From NCBI GenBank assembly GCA_023433775.1, contig JAEYTY010000019.1:1-64000 (forward strand): a stretch of 64,000 bases of DNA, read 5' to 3'. The notes beneath the pieces are model-generated. The model made no database searches and had not been told where the DNA came from. It saw only the letters and a program-made list of their open reading frames with translations. Source of the stretch: Pseudomonadota bacterium. Lineage in GTDB: Bacteria > Pseudomonadota > Alphaproteobacteria > Rhizobiales > Devosiaceae. Positions within the stretch are counted from its first letter, which is position 1. Each line of letters begins with the position of its first letter. Shown in pieces: positions 17,717 through 25,295 of the stretch. The translations under genes and the position numbers were made by a program.

Positions 17717-18163
17717 ATGCTCTTCCGCCGGATTTCGGCTCTTGCCATTGCCGCCACGCTCAGCCTCGGCGCTATCGCCATCGCACAGGATAGTTTCACC
17801 GCGCCCGCCACGCCCGAAGAGGCTGTGTCCATGCGCAAGGTGCTTATGCGCGAAGATGGCGGCATTCTCCGCTCCGCCGGCAATCTCTCCGGCGCCGAAG
17901 CCGTCGCCGCCATGAAGACCCTGCAAACCAATTACAGCCACATCCCGGCGCTCTTCCCCGAAGGCTCCATCGTGGGTGACAGCGAAGCGCTCCCCGCCAT
18001 CTGGGAAAACTGGGACGCCTTTGTCGCCATCGCCAAGACCGGTGAAGACGCCGCTGCGGCTGGCGTCATTGCCGCCGAAGCAGGCGACACCGCCGGCTAC
18101 AACGACGCTCTCCGCACCCTGCAGGGCACCTGCGGCCAGTGCCATCAGCAGTTCCGCTCCTAA
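17717..18163 (+). CDS. Cytochrome c' (class II c-type cytochrome)
   Basis: A 148-residue periplasmic haem protein. The signal peptide covers about residues 1-23 (MLFRRISALAIAATLSLGAI, cleaved after AIA). A four-helix-bundle body follows, and the single haem-binding CGQCH lies near the C-terminus, as in class II cytochromes. These proteins bind NO and CO at a five-coordinate haem and are linked to NO resistance. A group III truncated haemoglobin elsewhere in the window (49730-50218) would act on related chemistry. A strong terminator follows at 18187-18214, so the gene is not joined to cysS. Confidence 0.93.
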   Translation: MLFRRISALAIAATLSLGAIAIAQDSFTAPATPEEAVSMRKVLMREDGGILRSAGNLSGAEAVAAMKTLQTNYSHIPALFPEGSIVGDSEALPAIWENWDAFVAIAKTGEDAAAAGVIAAEAGDTAGYNDALRTLQGTCGQCHQQFRS

Positions 18164-18186
18164 TTCTCATCGCCTCCAAAGCGATT

Positions 18187-18214
18187 GGGCGGCCTCCGGG
18201 CCGCCCTCTTTTTT
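18187..18214 (+). terminator. Rho-independent terminator after cytochrome c'
   Basis: GGGCGGCC, loop TCC, GGGCCGCCC, then TCTTTTTT. GC-rich stem with U tract, 23 bases after the stop. It isolates the cysS leader region from upstream transcription. Confidence 0.9.
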
Positions 18215-18267
18215 GCGCTCTGCCAAAATCACTTGATTTATTGCCGCCGCGCGGCCAATCTCCGCCC

Positions 18268-18312
18268 ATGATGACCAAGTGCACCATTACCTGCTGCATT
18301 ATTACCTGCTAA
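18268..18312 (+). CDS. Polycysteine leader peptide upstream of cysS
   Basis: A 14-codon frame, MMTKCTITCCIITC then TAA, lies between a strong terminator and cysS. Four of fourteen residues are cysteine (TGC), including a TGC-TGC pair, in a place where charged tRNA-Cys is the natural signal. This is the expected design of an attenuation leader: ribosome stalling at Cys codons would report low Cys-tRNA. No good ribosome site precedes the ATG, so translation may be leaderless or weak. Two ATTACCTGCT repeats make up part of the frame. No U-run terminator follows, so control would be through RNA structure at the cysS ribosome site. Known precedent: short polycysteine upstream ORFs controlling cysteine genes in mycobacteria. 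Confidence 0.6.
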   Translation: MMTKCTITCCIITC

Positions 18313-18320
18313 CCCAGCGT

Positions 18321-18406
18321 TGGCGGAGCGGTCTTCTTCATCCCAAATTCTTTAAAGGATAGAGGCTCCCGCCAGAGCAAATCCGTCTGGCCAATAGGAA
18401 GCCTTT
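18321..18406 (+). promoter_or_regulatory. cysS: Alternative RNA hairpins between the Cys leader and cysS
   Basis: Three pairings are visible. Stem A: TGGCGGAGC (18321-18329) with GCTCCCGCCA (18365-18374), one bulged C. Stem B: GCCAGA (18371-18376) with TCTGGC (18386-18391), nine-base loop. Stem C: AGAGGCT (18361-18367) with AGCCTTT (18400-18406), which covers the last bases before the ATG and part of the ribosome site AGGAAG (18396-18401). A is incompatible with both B and C because they share bases. B can nest inside C. A ribosome stalled on the leader at 18280-18309 could therefore change which structure forms. This is inference from sequence pairing only. Confidence 0.45.
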
Positions 18407-19972
18407 ATGACCACGGCAAAGCCGCAGCTCAGTCTCTACAACACGCTCACCCGCACCAAAGAGGCGTTCACGCCCATCGATGCGAACAATGTGCGCATGT
18501 ATGTCTGCGGCCCCACGGTCTATGACTTCGCCCATATCGGAAATGCGCGCCCGGTCATCGTCTTCGACGTGCTCTATCGCCTGCTGCGTCACCTCTACGG
18601 CGCCGATCACGTCACCTATGCCCGCAACATCACAGATGTCGACGACAAGATAAACGCCCGCGCCCTCCGAGACTTCCCCGATCTGCCCCTCAACGACGCC
18701 ATCCGCCGGGTGACGGAAAAGACCGAGGCCCAGTTCCTCGCCGACGCGAAAGCCCTCGGCACGCTGGAACCCAATGTTCAGCCACGTGCCACCGACAACA
18801 TTGCGCAGATGGTGAGGATGATTCAGCTCCTGCTGGACAAGGGGCACGCCTATGTCGCCCGCGGGAAGGAAGGACGCGAAGCTCTTTTTGATGTGACCAG
18901 TATGGCTGATTATGGCGGGTTGTCGCGTCGCGAGGCATCGTCAAATTTGGCCGGTGCACGCATCGAGGTAAAAGACCACAAGCGCAATCCCGAAGACTTC
19001 GTACTCTGGAAGGAATCTGAGCAATCAGAGCCGGGTTGGGAAGCGGCGTTTGTCATATCTGAGGACAACCGAGCAGAGCTTGACCTGAACGACACTGCCA
19101 TCACCATCCGTGGCCGTCCCGGCTGGCACATTGAATGTTCGGCCATGTCCGAACGCTATCTCTGGGAGGAGATAGCGGATCGCTTGTCTCCAGCTGCGCA
19201 CGCAAAGCCGCATCAGTTCGACATCCATGGCGGCGGGCTCGATCTCATCTTCCCCCACCACGAAAACGAAATCGCCCAATCCCGCTGCGCCCACGGCACC
19301 CACGCCATGGCCAATGTCTGGATGCACAACGGCTTCCTTCAGGTCGAAGGCCAGAAGATGAGCAAGTCGCTGGGCAATTTCTACACGATCCACCAACTGA
19401 TGGAGACGACGGATTTCGGCGGGAGGAAGTGGGATGGCGAGGTCCTAAGACTCGCTATGTTAATGACGCACTACCGCGACCCTATAGATTTCTCCGTCGC
19501 GCGGCTCGAAGAGGCTAGGAAAAAGTTGGTTAAATGGGAGAGGCGAGGAAAAGAGAATGCCGTTGCTATCTCTCACGTTGACTCAGAATTTTTGCAGGCA
19601 CTTTTGAGTGACTTGGATACCCCCGGGGCTATCCGACAAGTCGACAGATTGATGTCCAAATTAGAAACTGTACCTGATGGCTTGAGCGCACTCCAAATTA
19701 TTGGAATTAACCCGATGCGTGATCATCCAATGGGCGTTCGCATTGATTTCCCGCCAGCGACAATAACGATGTCCGCCAATCTTTCGGTGCGCGTTGGCAT
19801 TTCTGAAGCTGAGGTGCTGCAGTCCATCATGGACCGCCTCGTCGCCCTCAATTCCAAAAACTTCGCCGAAGCCGACCGCATCCGCAACGAGCTTGCCGAA
19901 CAGGGCATCGCCCTCATGGACTACAAGGATGAAAACGGCGAGCGCGCGACGAAATGGGAGGTGAAACGATGA
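18407..19972 (+). CDS. cysS: Cysteine--tRNA ligase
   Basis: Class I synthetase charging tRNA-Cys. The 521 residues, longer than the usual 460 or so, contain the HIGH motif as HIGN (VYDFAHIGNARP), zinc ligands in MYVCGPTVYD, HIECSAMS and FPHHENE, and the intact KMSKS in VEGQKMSKSLGNF. An extra stretch (WEAAFVISEDNRAELDLNDTA region, about 215-240) replaces the short linker normally before GRPGWHIECS. Base composition switches within the gene: segments around 18880-19200 and 19500-19800 are clearly less GC-rich than the rest, which suggests a mosaic built by recombination. The ribosome site is AGGAAG. A Cys-rich leader precedes it. Confidence 0.96.
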   Translation: MTTAKPQLSLYNTLTRTKEAFTPIDANNVRMYVCGPTVYDFAHIGNARPVIVFDVLYRLLRHLYGADHVTYARNITDVDDKINARALRDFPDLPLNDAIRRVTEKTEAQFLADAKALGTLEPNVQPRATDNIAQMVRMIQLLLDKGHAYVARGKEGREALFDVTSMADYGGLSRREASSNLAGARIEVKDHKRNPEDFVLWKESEQSEPGWEAAFVISEDNRAELDLNDTAITIRGRPGWHIECSAMSERYLWEEIADRLSPAAHAKPHQFDIHGGGLDLIFPHHENEIAQSRCAHGTHAMANVWMHNGFLQVEGQKMSKSLGNFYTIHQLMETTDFGGRKWDGEVLRLAMLMTHYRDPIDFSVARLEEARKKLVKWERRGKENAVAISHVDSEFLQALLSDLDTPGAIRQVDRLMSKLETVPDGLSALQIIGINPMRDHPMGVRIDFPPATITMSANLSVRVGISEAEVLQSIMDRLVALNSKNFAEADRIRNELAEQGIALMDYKDENGERATKWEVKR

Positions 19973-20047
19973 TGGCAGCAGCCTTGCTGACATCTCCTGT
20001 CACTGCCCCTGGCCCAATTGCCCACTCCTCAAACCGGAGTAGCAATC

Positions 20048-20431
20048 ATGCTTGATCACGTTGGAATTCTCGTCGCGGACTGGACCAAGGCCAAGGCCTT
20101 TTACGACGCGGCCTTCGCCCCACTGGGCCATACCATGCTGGCCGAAGTGCCCGTTGAGTTTACCGGCGGCGTCAAGGTCGGTGGCTATGGCACGGCCAAG
20201 CCCGATTTCTGGCTGACCCAGGCAAATGAAGCCGGCCCCGGCCGCCACTATGCCTTCGCGGCCAAATCCCGCGCCGAGGTTGATGCCTTCTATGCTGCGG
20301 CCATGGCCAATGGCGGCCAGGACAATGGCGCCCCCGGCCTGCGCCCGCAATATCACGAGAATTACTATGGTGCCTTTGTCGTCGATCCCGACGGCAACAA
20401 TGTTGAAGCGGTATGTCATGCCCCAGGGTGA
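20048..20431 (+). CDS. VOC family protein
   Basis: A 127-residue glyoxalase-fold protein beginning MLDHVGILVADWTKAKAFYD; the ATG at 20048 has GGAG ten bases upstream, and I prefer it to the in-frame ATG at 20018. The C-terminal module contains NYYGAFVVDPDGNNVEAVCH, with the usual metal-ligand Glu. The preceding His (LDHVG) is the first ligand. It overlaps the next gene, a GFA protein, by 14 bases, so the trio VOC-GFA-GFA is one unit, which suggests handling of a glutathione or aldehyde adduct (inference). Confidence 0.88.
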   Translation: MLDHVGILVADWTKAKAFYDAAFAPLGHTMLAEVPVEFTGGVKVGGYGTAKPDFWLTQANEAGPGRHYAFAAKSRAEVDAFYAAAMANGGQDNGAPGLRPQYHENYYGAFVVDPDGNNVEAVCHAPG

Positions 20432-20891
20432 AGCCCATACAGGTGGCTGTCAGTGTGGCGCGGTTCGTTTCCGCGTCACACGGCTCGGCCGTCCCTCCAT
20501 CTGCCATTGCCGCATGTGCCAAAAGGCATTCGGCGGCTTTTTCGGCCCGCTGGTCACCGCGCATAATGCGGTCTGGACCCGCGGCGAACCGAAATGGTTC
20601 CAAAGCTCGAACGCCGCCCGCCGCGCCTTCTGCGGCGATTGCGGCACCCCGCTCGCCTATGAAACCCGCTTCGGCCTCGAACTGGCCATCGGGACGTTTG
20701 ATGATCCGACCGTCGCCGCGCCGGAAATCCAGGTCAATCTCAACGACCGCCAGCCCTTCTTTTCCGGGCTGAGCGCGCTGCCGGAGCGCCATGAATATAG
20801 TGACGAATGGCGCGACTTCATGGCCGGCATCCATTCCAACCAGCACCCCGATCACGACACGGCTGATTGGCCACCAAAGGATAAACCCTGA
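20418..20891 (+). CDS. GFA family protein (CENP-V/Gfa zinc domain), first copy
   Basis: A 157-residue protein of the family named after the glutathione-dependent formaldehyde-activating enzyme. The zinc ligands are in GGCQCGAVRF, ICHCRMCQKAFGGFF and FCGDCGTPLAY. The start at 20418 gives the normal N-terminus directly before the first zinc motif and overlaps the VOC gene by 14 bases. Whether GFA proteins really speed the formaldehyde-glutathione reaction is disputed, so activity is uncertain. It is followed, with a one-base TGATG overlap, by a paralogue; the two share GGCQCGAVR and ICHCRMCQKAFG and end alike in QHPDHDT, so they arose by tandem duplication. Confidence 0.9.
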   Translation: MPQGEAHTGGCQCGAVRFRVTRLGRPSICHCRMCQKAFGGFFGPLVTAHNAVWTRGEPKWFQSSNAARRAFCGDCGTPLAYETRFGLELAIGTFDDPTVAAPEIQVNLNDRQPFFSGLSALPERHEYSDEWRDFMAGIHSNQHPDHDTADWPPKDKP

Positions 20892-21379
20892 TGAGCGAGA
20901 GCTGGTCTGGCGGCTGCCAATGCGGCGCGGTACGCTATCGGTTCACCGAGAAGCCGAAAGGCTCCCACATCTGCCACTGCCGCATGTGCCAAAAGGCCTT
21001 CGGCGCTTTCTATGCGCCGCTGGTTGGCGGACCTTTGGACACGTTTGCAGTCACACGGGGCGAAATTGCCCTCTTCCGCTCATCCGATCAGGTGGAGCGT
21101 GGTTTCTGCCGCGATTGCGGCACCCCGCTCAGCTTTTCCTATATCGATGGCGACTGGATGAGCGTCTCCATTGGTTCGCTGGATAATCCTGAGGCATTTC
21201 CGCCCGAGGACCAGCATGGCGTAGAAAGTCGCCTCAACTGGGCCAATGGCCTCGGCGCGCTTCCCGATGTCGCGCCCACCGAGGAACGGCACCCCGAAAC
21301 GGCTGCCTTCATCAAGTCCACCAATCATCAGCATCCCGACCACGACACCAATGTCTGGCCAGCCAAGACAAGTGACTGA
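20891..21379 (+). CDS. GFA family protein, second copy
   Basis: A 162-residue paralogue of the preceding gene, with the same zinc-ligand sets: GGCQCGAVRY, HICHCRMCQKAFGAFY and FCRDCGTPLSF. It differs by a longer middle segment and a C-terminus TNHQHPDHDTNVWPAKTSD. The start codon overlaps the previous stop (TGATG), so translation is coupled. The next gene, cimA, begins 21 bases after the stop and may be read from the same transcript, though the functions are unrelated. Confidence 0.9.
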   Translation: MSESWSGGCQCGAVRYRFTEKPKGSHICHCRMCQKAFGAFYAPLVGGPLDTFAVTRGEIALFRSSDQVERGFCRDCGTPLSFSYIDGDWMSVSIGSLDNPEAFPPEDQHGVESRLNWANGLGALPDVAPTEERHPETAAFIKSTNHQHPDHDTNVWPAKTSD

Positions 21380-21400
21380 GTTTCCCGAGTAAGGCCCAAA

Positions 21401-23044
21401 ATGTCCCGCGAAAGACTCTACCTCTTCGATACCACGCTGCGTGATGGCGCCCAGACTGCCGGCGTCGAGTTTTCGCTCGAGGACAAGATCGCCATTACCG
21501 GCCTGCTCGAAGAACTGGGCGTGGACTATATCGAGGGCGGCTATCCCGGCGCCAATCCGGTCGACACGGCCTATTTCGAAACCAAGCGCACAAGGCACGC
21601 CACCTTCACCGCCTTCGGCATGACCAAGCGGGCAGGGCGCTCTGCTGCCAATGATCCGGGCGTCATGGGCCTCGTCAATTCCGCCGCCGAAGCCACCTGC
21701 TTTGTCGCCAAGGCTTCCGACTATCAGGTCAAGCTCGCCCTCGGCTCCACCACCGAAGAACATCTCGAAGGCATCGCCGATACGGTGCGCACCGCCGTGG
21801 CCGCCGGCAAGCAGGCGCTGATCGACCTCGAGCATTTCTTCGACGGCTTCAAGGCCAACCCAACGTACGCGCTGGCCTGCGTAAAGATTGCGCTCGAAGC
21901 CGGCGCCCGCTGGGTCGTCCTCTGCGACACCAATGGCGGCACCATGCCCGGCGAAATCCGTGACATCGTCGGCGAGGTTCTGAAAGTCGCCCCCGGCGAC
22001 CATCTCGGCATCCACCCCCATGACGATACCGGCCAGGCCGTCGCCAATGCACTGGCTGCCGTCGAAGCCGGCGTGCGCCAGATCCAGGGCACCCTCAATG
22101 GCCTGGGCGAGCGCTGCGGCAATGCCAATCTCGTCACCCTGATTCCCACACTGGTCCTGAAATCCCACTACGCGGATCGATTCGAAACCGGCATTACGCC
22201 CGAACGTCTCGAACGCCTGACCCATATTTCCCGCGCCTTCGACGACCGGCTCAATCGCGCCCCGGCGCGGCAGGCGCCCTATGTCGGCGCCTCGGCATTT
22301 GCCACCAAGGCGGGCATTCACGCCTCGGCCCTGCTCAAGGATTTTTCCACCTACGAGCATGTCCCGCCCGAAAGCGTGGGCAATGAGCGCTCCATCATGG
22401 TCAGCCAGCAGGCCGGCAAATCCAACCTGCTGACGGCGCTCGCCCGCCACAATATCAGGCTCGAAAAGGATGACCCGCGCCTCGAAAAGCTGCTCGCCAC
22501 CGTCAAGCAGCGCGAAGCCCGGGGCTATTCCTATGACGGCGCCGATGCGTCATTTGCCGTGCTCGCCCGCCGGATTCTGGGCACTTTGCCGGAATATTTC
22601 ACCGTCGAGCACTACCGCGCCATGGTCGAGCGCCGCCATAATGCGCTGGGCGAGGAAGTCACCGTCACCGAGGCCGTGGTCAAGATCCGCGTTGCCGGCG
22701 AATTGCTCATGTCGGTGGCCGAGGGCAATGGCCCGGTCAACGCACTGGACCTGGCCCTGCGCAAGGATCTGGGCATTTATTCTGGGCGGATCGAAGATCT
22801 CGAACTGGTCGATTTCAAGGTTCGTATCCTCGACGGAGGCACGGGCGCGGTCACCCGTGTATTGGTTGAAAGTCGCGACAGTAGCGGCGAGCGCTGGGTA
22901 ACAATCGGTGTTTCGCCCAACATCATTGATGCGTCGTTTGAAGCTCTATATGAATCGATCACTTACAAGCTGTTGAAAACAGAAGTCACAGTCGATTCGA
23001 CAACAGCGCATGATGCAAACCGGTCGGGGGCAAAGTCCGGCTGA
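21401..23044 (+). CDS. cimA: (R)-citramalate synthase
   Basis: Condenses pyruvate and acetyl-CoA to citramalate, a threonine-independent route to 2-oxobutanoate and isoleucine. The 547 residues hold the HMGL-like TIM barrel with the family motifs FDTTLRDGAQTAGVEF, the metal site HPHDDTGQAVANAL and GTLNGLGERCGNANL, and a C-terminal LeuA-type allosteric dimer domain (about 410-530). It begins LYLFDTTLRDGAQ like the citramalate subfamily rather than LeuA or homocitrate synthase. The following LysM gene starts 20 bases downstream with a strong ribosome site. Confidence 0.94.
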   Translation: MSRERLYLFDTTLRDGAQTAGVEFSLEDKIAITGLLEELGVDYIEGGYPGANPVDTAYFETKRTRHATFTAFGMTKRAGRSAANDPGVMGLVNSAAEATCFVAKASDYQVKLALGSTTEEHLEGIADTVRTAVAAGKQALIDLEHFFDGFKANPTYALACVKIALEAGARWVVLCDTNGGTMPGEIRDIVGEVLKVAPGDHLGIHPHDDTGQAVANALAAVEAGVRQIQGTLNGLGERCGNANLVTLIPTLVLKSHYADRFETGITPERLERLTHISRAFDDRLNRAPARQAPYVGASAFATKAGIHASALLKDFSTYEHVPPESVGNERSIMVSQQAGKSNLLTALARHNIRLEKDDPRLEKLLATVKQREARGYSYDGADASFAVLARRILGTLPEYFTVEHYRAMVERRHNALGEEVTVTEAVVKIRVAGELLMSVAEGNGPVNALDLALRKDLGIYSGRIEDLELVDFKVRILDGGTGAVTRVLVESRDSSGERWVTIGVSPNIIDASFEALYESITYKLLKTEVTVDSTTAHDANRSGAKSG

Positions 23045-23064
23045 TATCACCTCGGGAGGGCAAA

Positions 23065-24858
23065 CTGGCCGAACCTGCTCCAAAACGTCCACTGGCTCTG
23101 ACGATCGGGGCAGCGGCAGCCACCCTTCTCGTCATTGTCGGCGTGCTCACTGGCCCGTCACTGGTGTCCTGCTTCAATAGCTCTGATGGCATGGGTCTGT
23201 GCCTGCGCGACAAGATGGCCGATGCCGGTCTCATCCCCGCCGCAACGCCCACTGCCGTCGCTGAAGCAGATGCCGAGGCCGCGCCCGAACCCGCCGCCGA
23301 GCCCGAGGCAGAAGTTGCCGTGGTCGAGGAAGAAGCCGTTGCCGAGCCCGAGCTCGATGTGACCCCGCCGGTTGAAACCGCCGATGCCTCCGATACGCTC
23401 ATTGCCGCCACTTTCGGCCTGCTGCGCGCCGAGCCCGATGGCTCCGTCGTCATCGCCGGCAGCGGCACGCCCGGCTCCGAGGTCAATGTCTATTCCAATG
23501 GCAAGCTCCTGGGCCGCACCCAGGTCGAAACCAGCGGCGATTGGGTTTTCGTGCCCGATGAACCGCTGCCTGTTGGCGGCGTCGAAATCACCCTGGGCGA
23601 AGAAGGCAAGACAGGCACGGGCGAGCAGTCCTTCGTCGTCGTGATCGACGAGGACAAGACGAGCCAGCCGCTGGTCGTCGCCAGCGTTCCCGGCAAGGCC
23701 AGCGATATTCTCCAGGGCCTCGTCCGCACCCCGGCTCCTGCCCAGCCAGCCATGGCCGCTGCGCCGGAACCTGCACCGGCAGCGCCTGCGACCGCCGCAG
23801 CCGAAACGCCGGCTACGCCCGCTGCCACAGCAGCCCAGCCTGACATTCAGGTTGCCGCTGTGCCTGCGGCGTCGGCGACGCCTGCCGATGCACCGGCATC
23901 TGCCGCAACTCCTGCTGCGACACAAGAAACAGAGCCAGCGTCCACCCCGACGACCGAACCGGCTGCACCTGAACCTGCCCCAGAGCCCGCCGCTACAGCC
24001 GATGCTGCCGCGACACCGGCTCCTGCTGCCCCCACCGAGGCAACGCCGGATGTCGAGGTCGCTGCCGTCCCGGCGCCTGCCGCTGTCCCTGCAGCCCCAA
24101 CCGCAATTGCTGCCCCGCCAACCATCGACGCCATCGAGGTCGATGGCGAACGCACCTTCTTTGCCGGCGGTGGCCCTGAAGACGGCGTTGTGCGCCTCTA
24201 TATCGACGATACCTTCATCGCCGATGCCGAAGTCGAAGAGGGCCGCTGGCTGGTCGAGGCCGGTCCGGTGCTTAACAAGCCAAGCCAGCGCGTTCGCATC
24301 GATCTGCTTGCCGCCGGTTCTGCCGACGTCACAGCGCGCGCCGAAGTCGACTTCGTCCTCGACATGCCGCTCGACACCGCGCCAGTCGCTGTTGCCGACG
24401 CAACCGAAGCCGCGCCCGCCGCCACAGAACCCGCCACTGCGGAACCTGAGCCTGCTGTTGCGCCCGCTGCTCCCGAAGCGCCAGCCGCTCCCGCAGAGCC
24501 TGCAGCTGCAACGCCTGCTGCCGAGCCCGCTGAAGCACCGGCCCCAGCAACACCCGAGGCAACGACTGAGCCGGCCCCTGCCGCGCCTGCGCCCACCCCG
24601 GCTCCAGAACCCGCGCCGGAACCTGCGCCCGCCGTTCCCACCATGGTTGCCGTCTCAGTCGGCGACCCGGATGCCGAACGCTTCGGCGCCGGCATGGCGA
24701 TCATCCGCCGTGGCGACAATCTCTGGACCATCGCCCGCCGCGTCTATGGCGAGGGCGTGAAGTACAGCACGATCTATCAGGCCAATACCGGCCAGATCCG
24801 CGATCCAAACCGGATCTATCCCGGCCAGGTGTTCCAGCTGCCCGCCGAAAGCCAGTAG
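23065..24858 (+). CDS. Membrane-anchored LysM protein, apparent CTG start
   Basis: I place the start at a CTG (23065) that sits five bases after a strong GGGAGGG (23054-23060). The protein then begins M-AEPAPKRPLALTIG with a single membrane anchor (ALTIGAAAATLLVIVGVL). No ATG, GTG or TTG occurs in frame until GTG 23143, which would delete the anchor. The 597-residue product has two bacterial Ig-like modules (about 110-190 and 355-425) separated by long Ala/Pro/Glu-rich linkers, and a C-terminal LysM domain (RRGDNLWTIARRVYG ... IYPGQVFQLP) that binds peptidoglycan. It likely spans from inner membrane to cell wall. Function otherwise unknown. Confidence 0.85.
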   Translation: MAEPAPKRPLALTIGAAAATLLVIVGVLTGPSLVSCFNSSDGMGLCLRDKMADAGLIPAATPTAVAEADAEAAPEPAAEPEAEVAVVEEEAVAEPELDVTPPVETADASDTLIAATFGLLRAEPDGSVVIAGSGTPGSEVNVYSNGKLLGRTQVETSGDWVFVPDEPLPVGGVEITLGEEGKTGTGEQSFVVVIDEDKTSQPLVVASVPGKASDILQGLVRTPAPAQPAMAAAPEPAPAAPATAAAETPATPAATAAQPDIQVAAVPAASATPADAPASAATPAATQETEPASTPTTEPAAPEPAPEPAATADAAATPAPAAPTEATPDVEVAAVPAPAAVPAAPTAIAAPPTIDAIEVDGERTFFAGGGPEDGVVRLYIDDTFIADAEVEEGRWLVEAGPVLNKPSQRVRIDLLAAGSADVTARAEVDFVLDMPLDTAPVAVADATEAAPAATEPATAEPEPAVAPAAPEAPAAPAEPAAATPAAEPAEAPAPATPEATTEPAPAAPAPTPAPEPAPEPAPAVPTMVAVSVGDPDAERFGAGMAIIRRGDNLWTIARRVYGEGVKYSTIYQANTGQIRDPNRIYPGQVFQLPAESQ

Positions 24859-24884
24859 TTCGGCACGGTCTGATCAATTGCAGC

Positions 24885-24900
24885 GGCGCCCTTGGGCGCC
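24885..24900 (+). terminator. Possible weak terminator after the LysM gene
   Basis: GGCGCCC, loop TT, GGGCGCC, followed by GTTGTC. A compact GC-rich hairpin 26 bases after the stop, but without a proper U tract. Confidence 0.35.
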
Positions 24901-24977
24901 GTTGTCATATGGGGATTGACCTTGTGGTAATTCCTCACCATGTACTATCGTAATTCACCGATTGAACGGCTGGCCCC

Positions 24978-25295
24978 ATGCGTGACGACGATATTGCCAC
25001 CATTATGCGAGCCCTGGGGCATCCCGTCAGGCTCAACATCATGCGCATCCTTGCAAACCAGCAGGGTCAGTGCTGCTGCGCCGACGTGACCGAGTCACTG
25101 CCCCTCGCACAGTCGACTGTGTCCCAGCACATCAAGGTCCTGCTCGATGCGGGCCTGATCGAGCGCAAGTCGCACGGCACCCGCAATCGCTACTGCATCC
25201 GCCATGAAAAACTGTCCGAACTTGGTTCGGCCTTTGGCGGTCTGCTTCAGGGCCTTGAGCCCAGTCTCACAAAACCGGAATCGGAACTGGCCTGA
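24978..25295 (+). CDS. ArsR/SmtB family transcriptional regulator
   Basis: A 105-residue winged helix repressor. The recognition helix region is AQSTVSQHIKVLLDAGLIERK. A Cys cluster, QGQCCCADV, lies just before the DNA-reading helices, the position used by metal- or sulfur-sensing members, so it may respond to metal, thiol or persulfide stress (inference). The stop overlaps the start of an Atm1-type ABC exporter (TGATG), so regulator and exporter are co-translated. The gap upstream contains two GTAATTC half-site-like repeats (near 24927 and 24950) that could be the operator, but they are not symmetric. Confidence 0.92.
   Translation: MRDDDIATIMRALGHPVRLNIMRILANQQGQCCCADVTESLPLAQSTVSQHIKVLLDAGLIERKSHGTRNRYCIRHEKLSELGSAFGGLLQGLEPSLTKPESELA

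Noticed and set aside
22986..24731. Several Ala/Gly/Ser-rich minus-strand frames across the LysM gene.
   Set aside because: Produced by the Ala/Pro/Glu repeats of the plus-strand protein; no starts with ribosome sites.
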